DNA from: Pseudomonadota bacterium
GTDB lineage: Bacteria > Bdellovibrionota_B > Oligoflexia > Oligoflexales > JAPPIL01
Length of the DNA stretch: 6,209 nt
Direction: 5' to 3'
Assembly (NCBI GenBank): GCA_028877195.1
Contig: JAPPIL010000003.1
Location: 1 to 6,209 of the forward strand
Both the position numbers and the translations under genes were made by a program. Positions 6,204 through 6,209 of the stretch are shown here, one piece after another. Positions within the stretch are counted from its first letter, which is position 1. Each line of letters begins with the position of its first letter. Below the pieces are notes generated by a model. The model saw nothing but the letters and a program-made list of their open reading frames with translations, ran no database searches and was not told the DNA's origin.

Positions 6204-6209
6204 ATAATA

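Noticed and set aside
1..6209. CRISPR array, tRNA, rRNA, toxin-antitoxin pair or phage genes
   Set aside because: I saw no regularly spaced direct repeats, no cloverleaf sequence and no matching protein motifs; coding sequence fills nearly all of 182-6059.

Overview
The window holds five genes in two converging transcription units, flanked at both ends by the same 37-base sequence in inverted orientation. The best-matched proteins (a DppD/DppF ATPase pair close to the enterobacterial type, and a proteobacterial type of nitronate monooxygenase) suggest a Gammaproteobacterium or a near relative with moderate GC content. No rRNA or other taxonomic marker is present, so this is an inference.

Left unit, plus strand: a 181-base leader opens with the repeat (1-37) and carries three hairpins (56-95, 117-146, 157-171). 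It leads into dppD (182-1174) and dppF (1147-2097), which overlap by 28 bases. These are the two ATPases of a dipeptide/oligopeptide ABC importer. The permeases and binding protein that normally precede them are absent from the visible upstream sequence; the repeat stands there instead.

Right unit, minus strand, reading inward from the other repeat copy (6104-6140): a fused trehalose-6-phosphate synthase/phosphatase (6059-3888), a small membrane-anchored helical protein of unknown function (3869-3159) and an FMN-dependent nitronate monooxygenase-family protein (3127-2135). The gaps are 18 and 31 bases, so the three are probably one operon. The fused enzyme can make trehalose from UDP-glucose and glucose-6-phosphate by itself. 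What the other two proteins add is unknown.

The two units meet tail to tail at about 2098-2134, where an imperfect stem spans the short gap. The 37-base repeat lies upstream of both units in the same orientation relative to the genes. Its inner end resembles IS5-family insertion sequence ends, so the simplest reading is that the five genes sit between two oppositely oriented copies or remnants of one insertion sequence, with no transposase visible. The ordinary gene content is well supported. The least explained parts are the repeat pair, the structured dppD leader and the unknown membrane protein.
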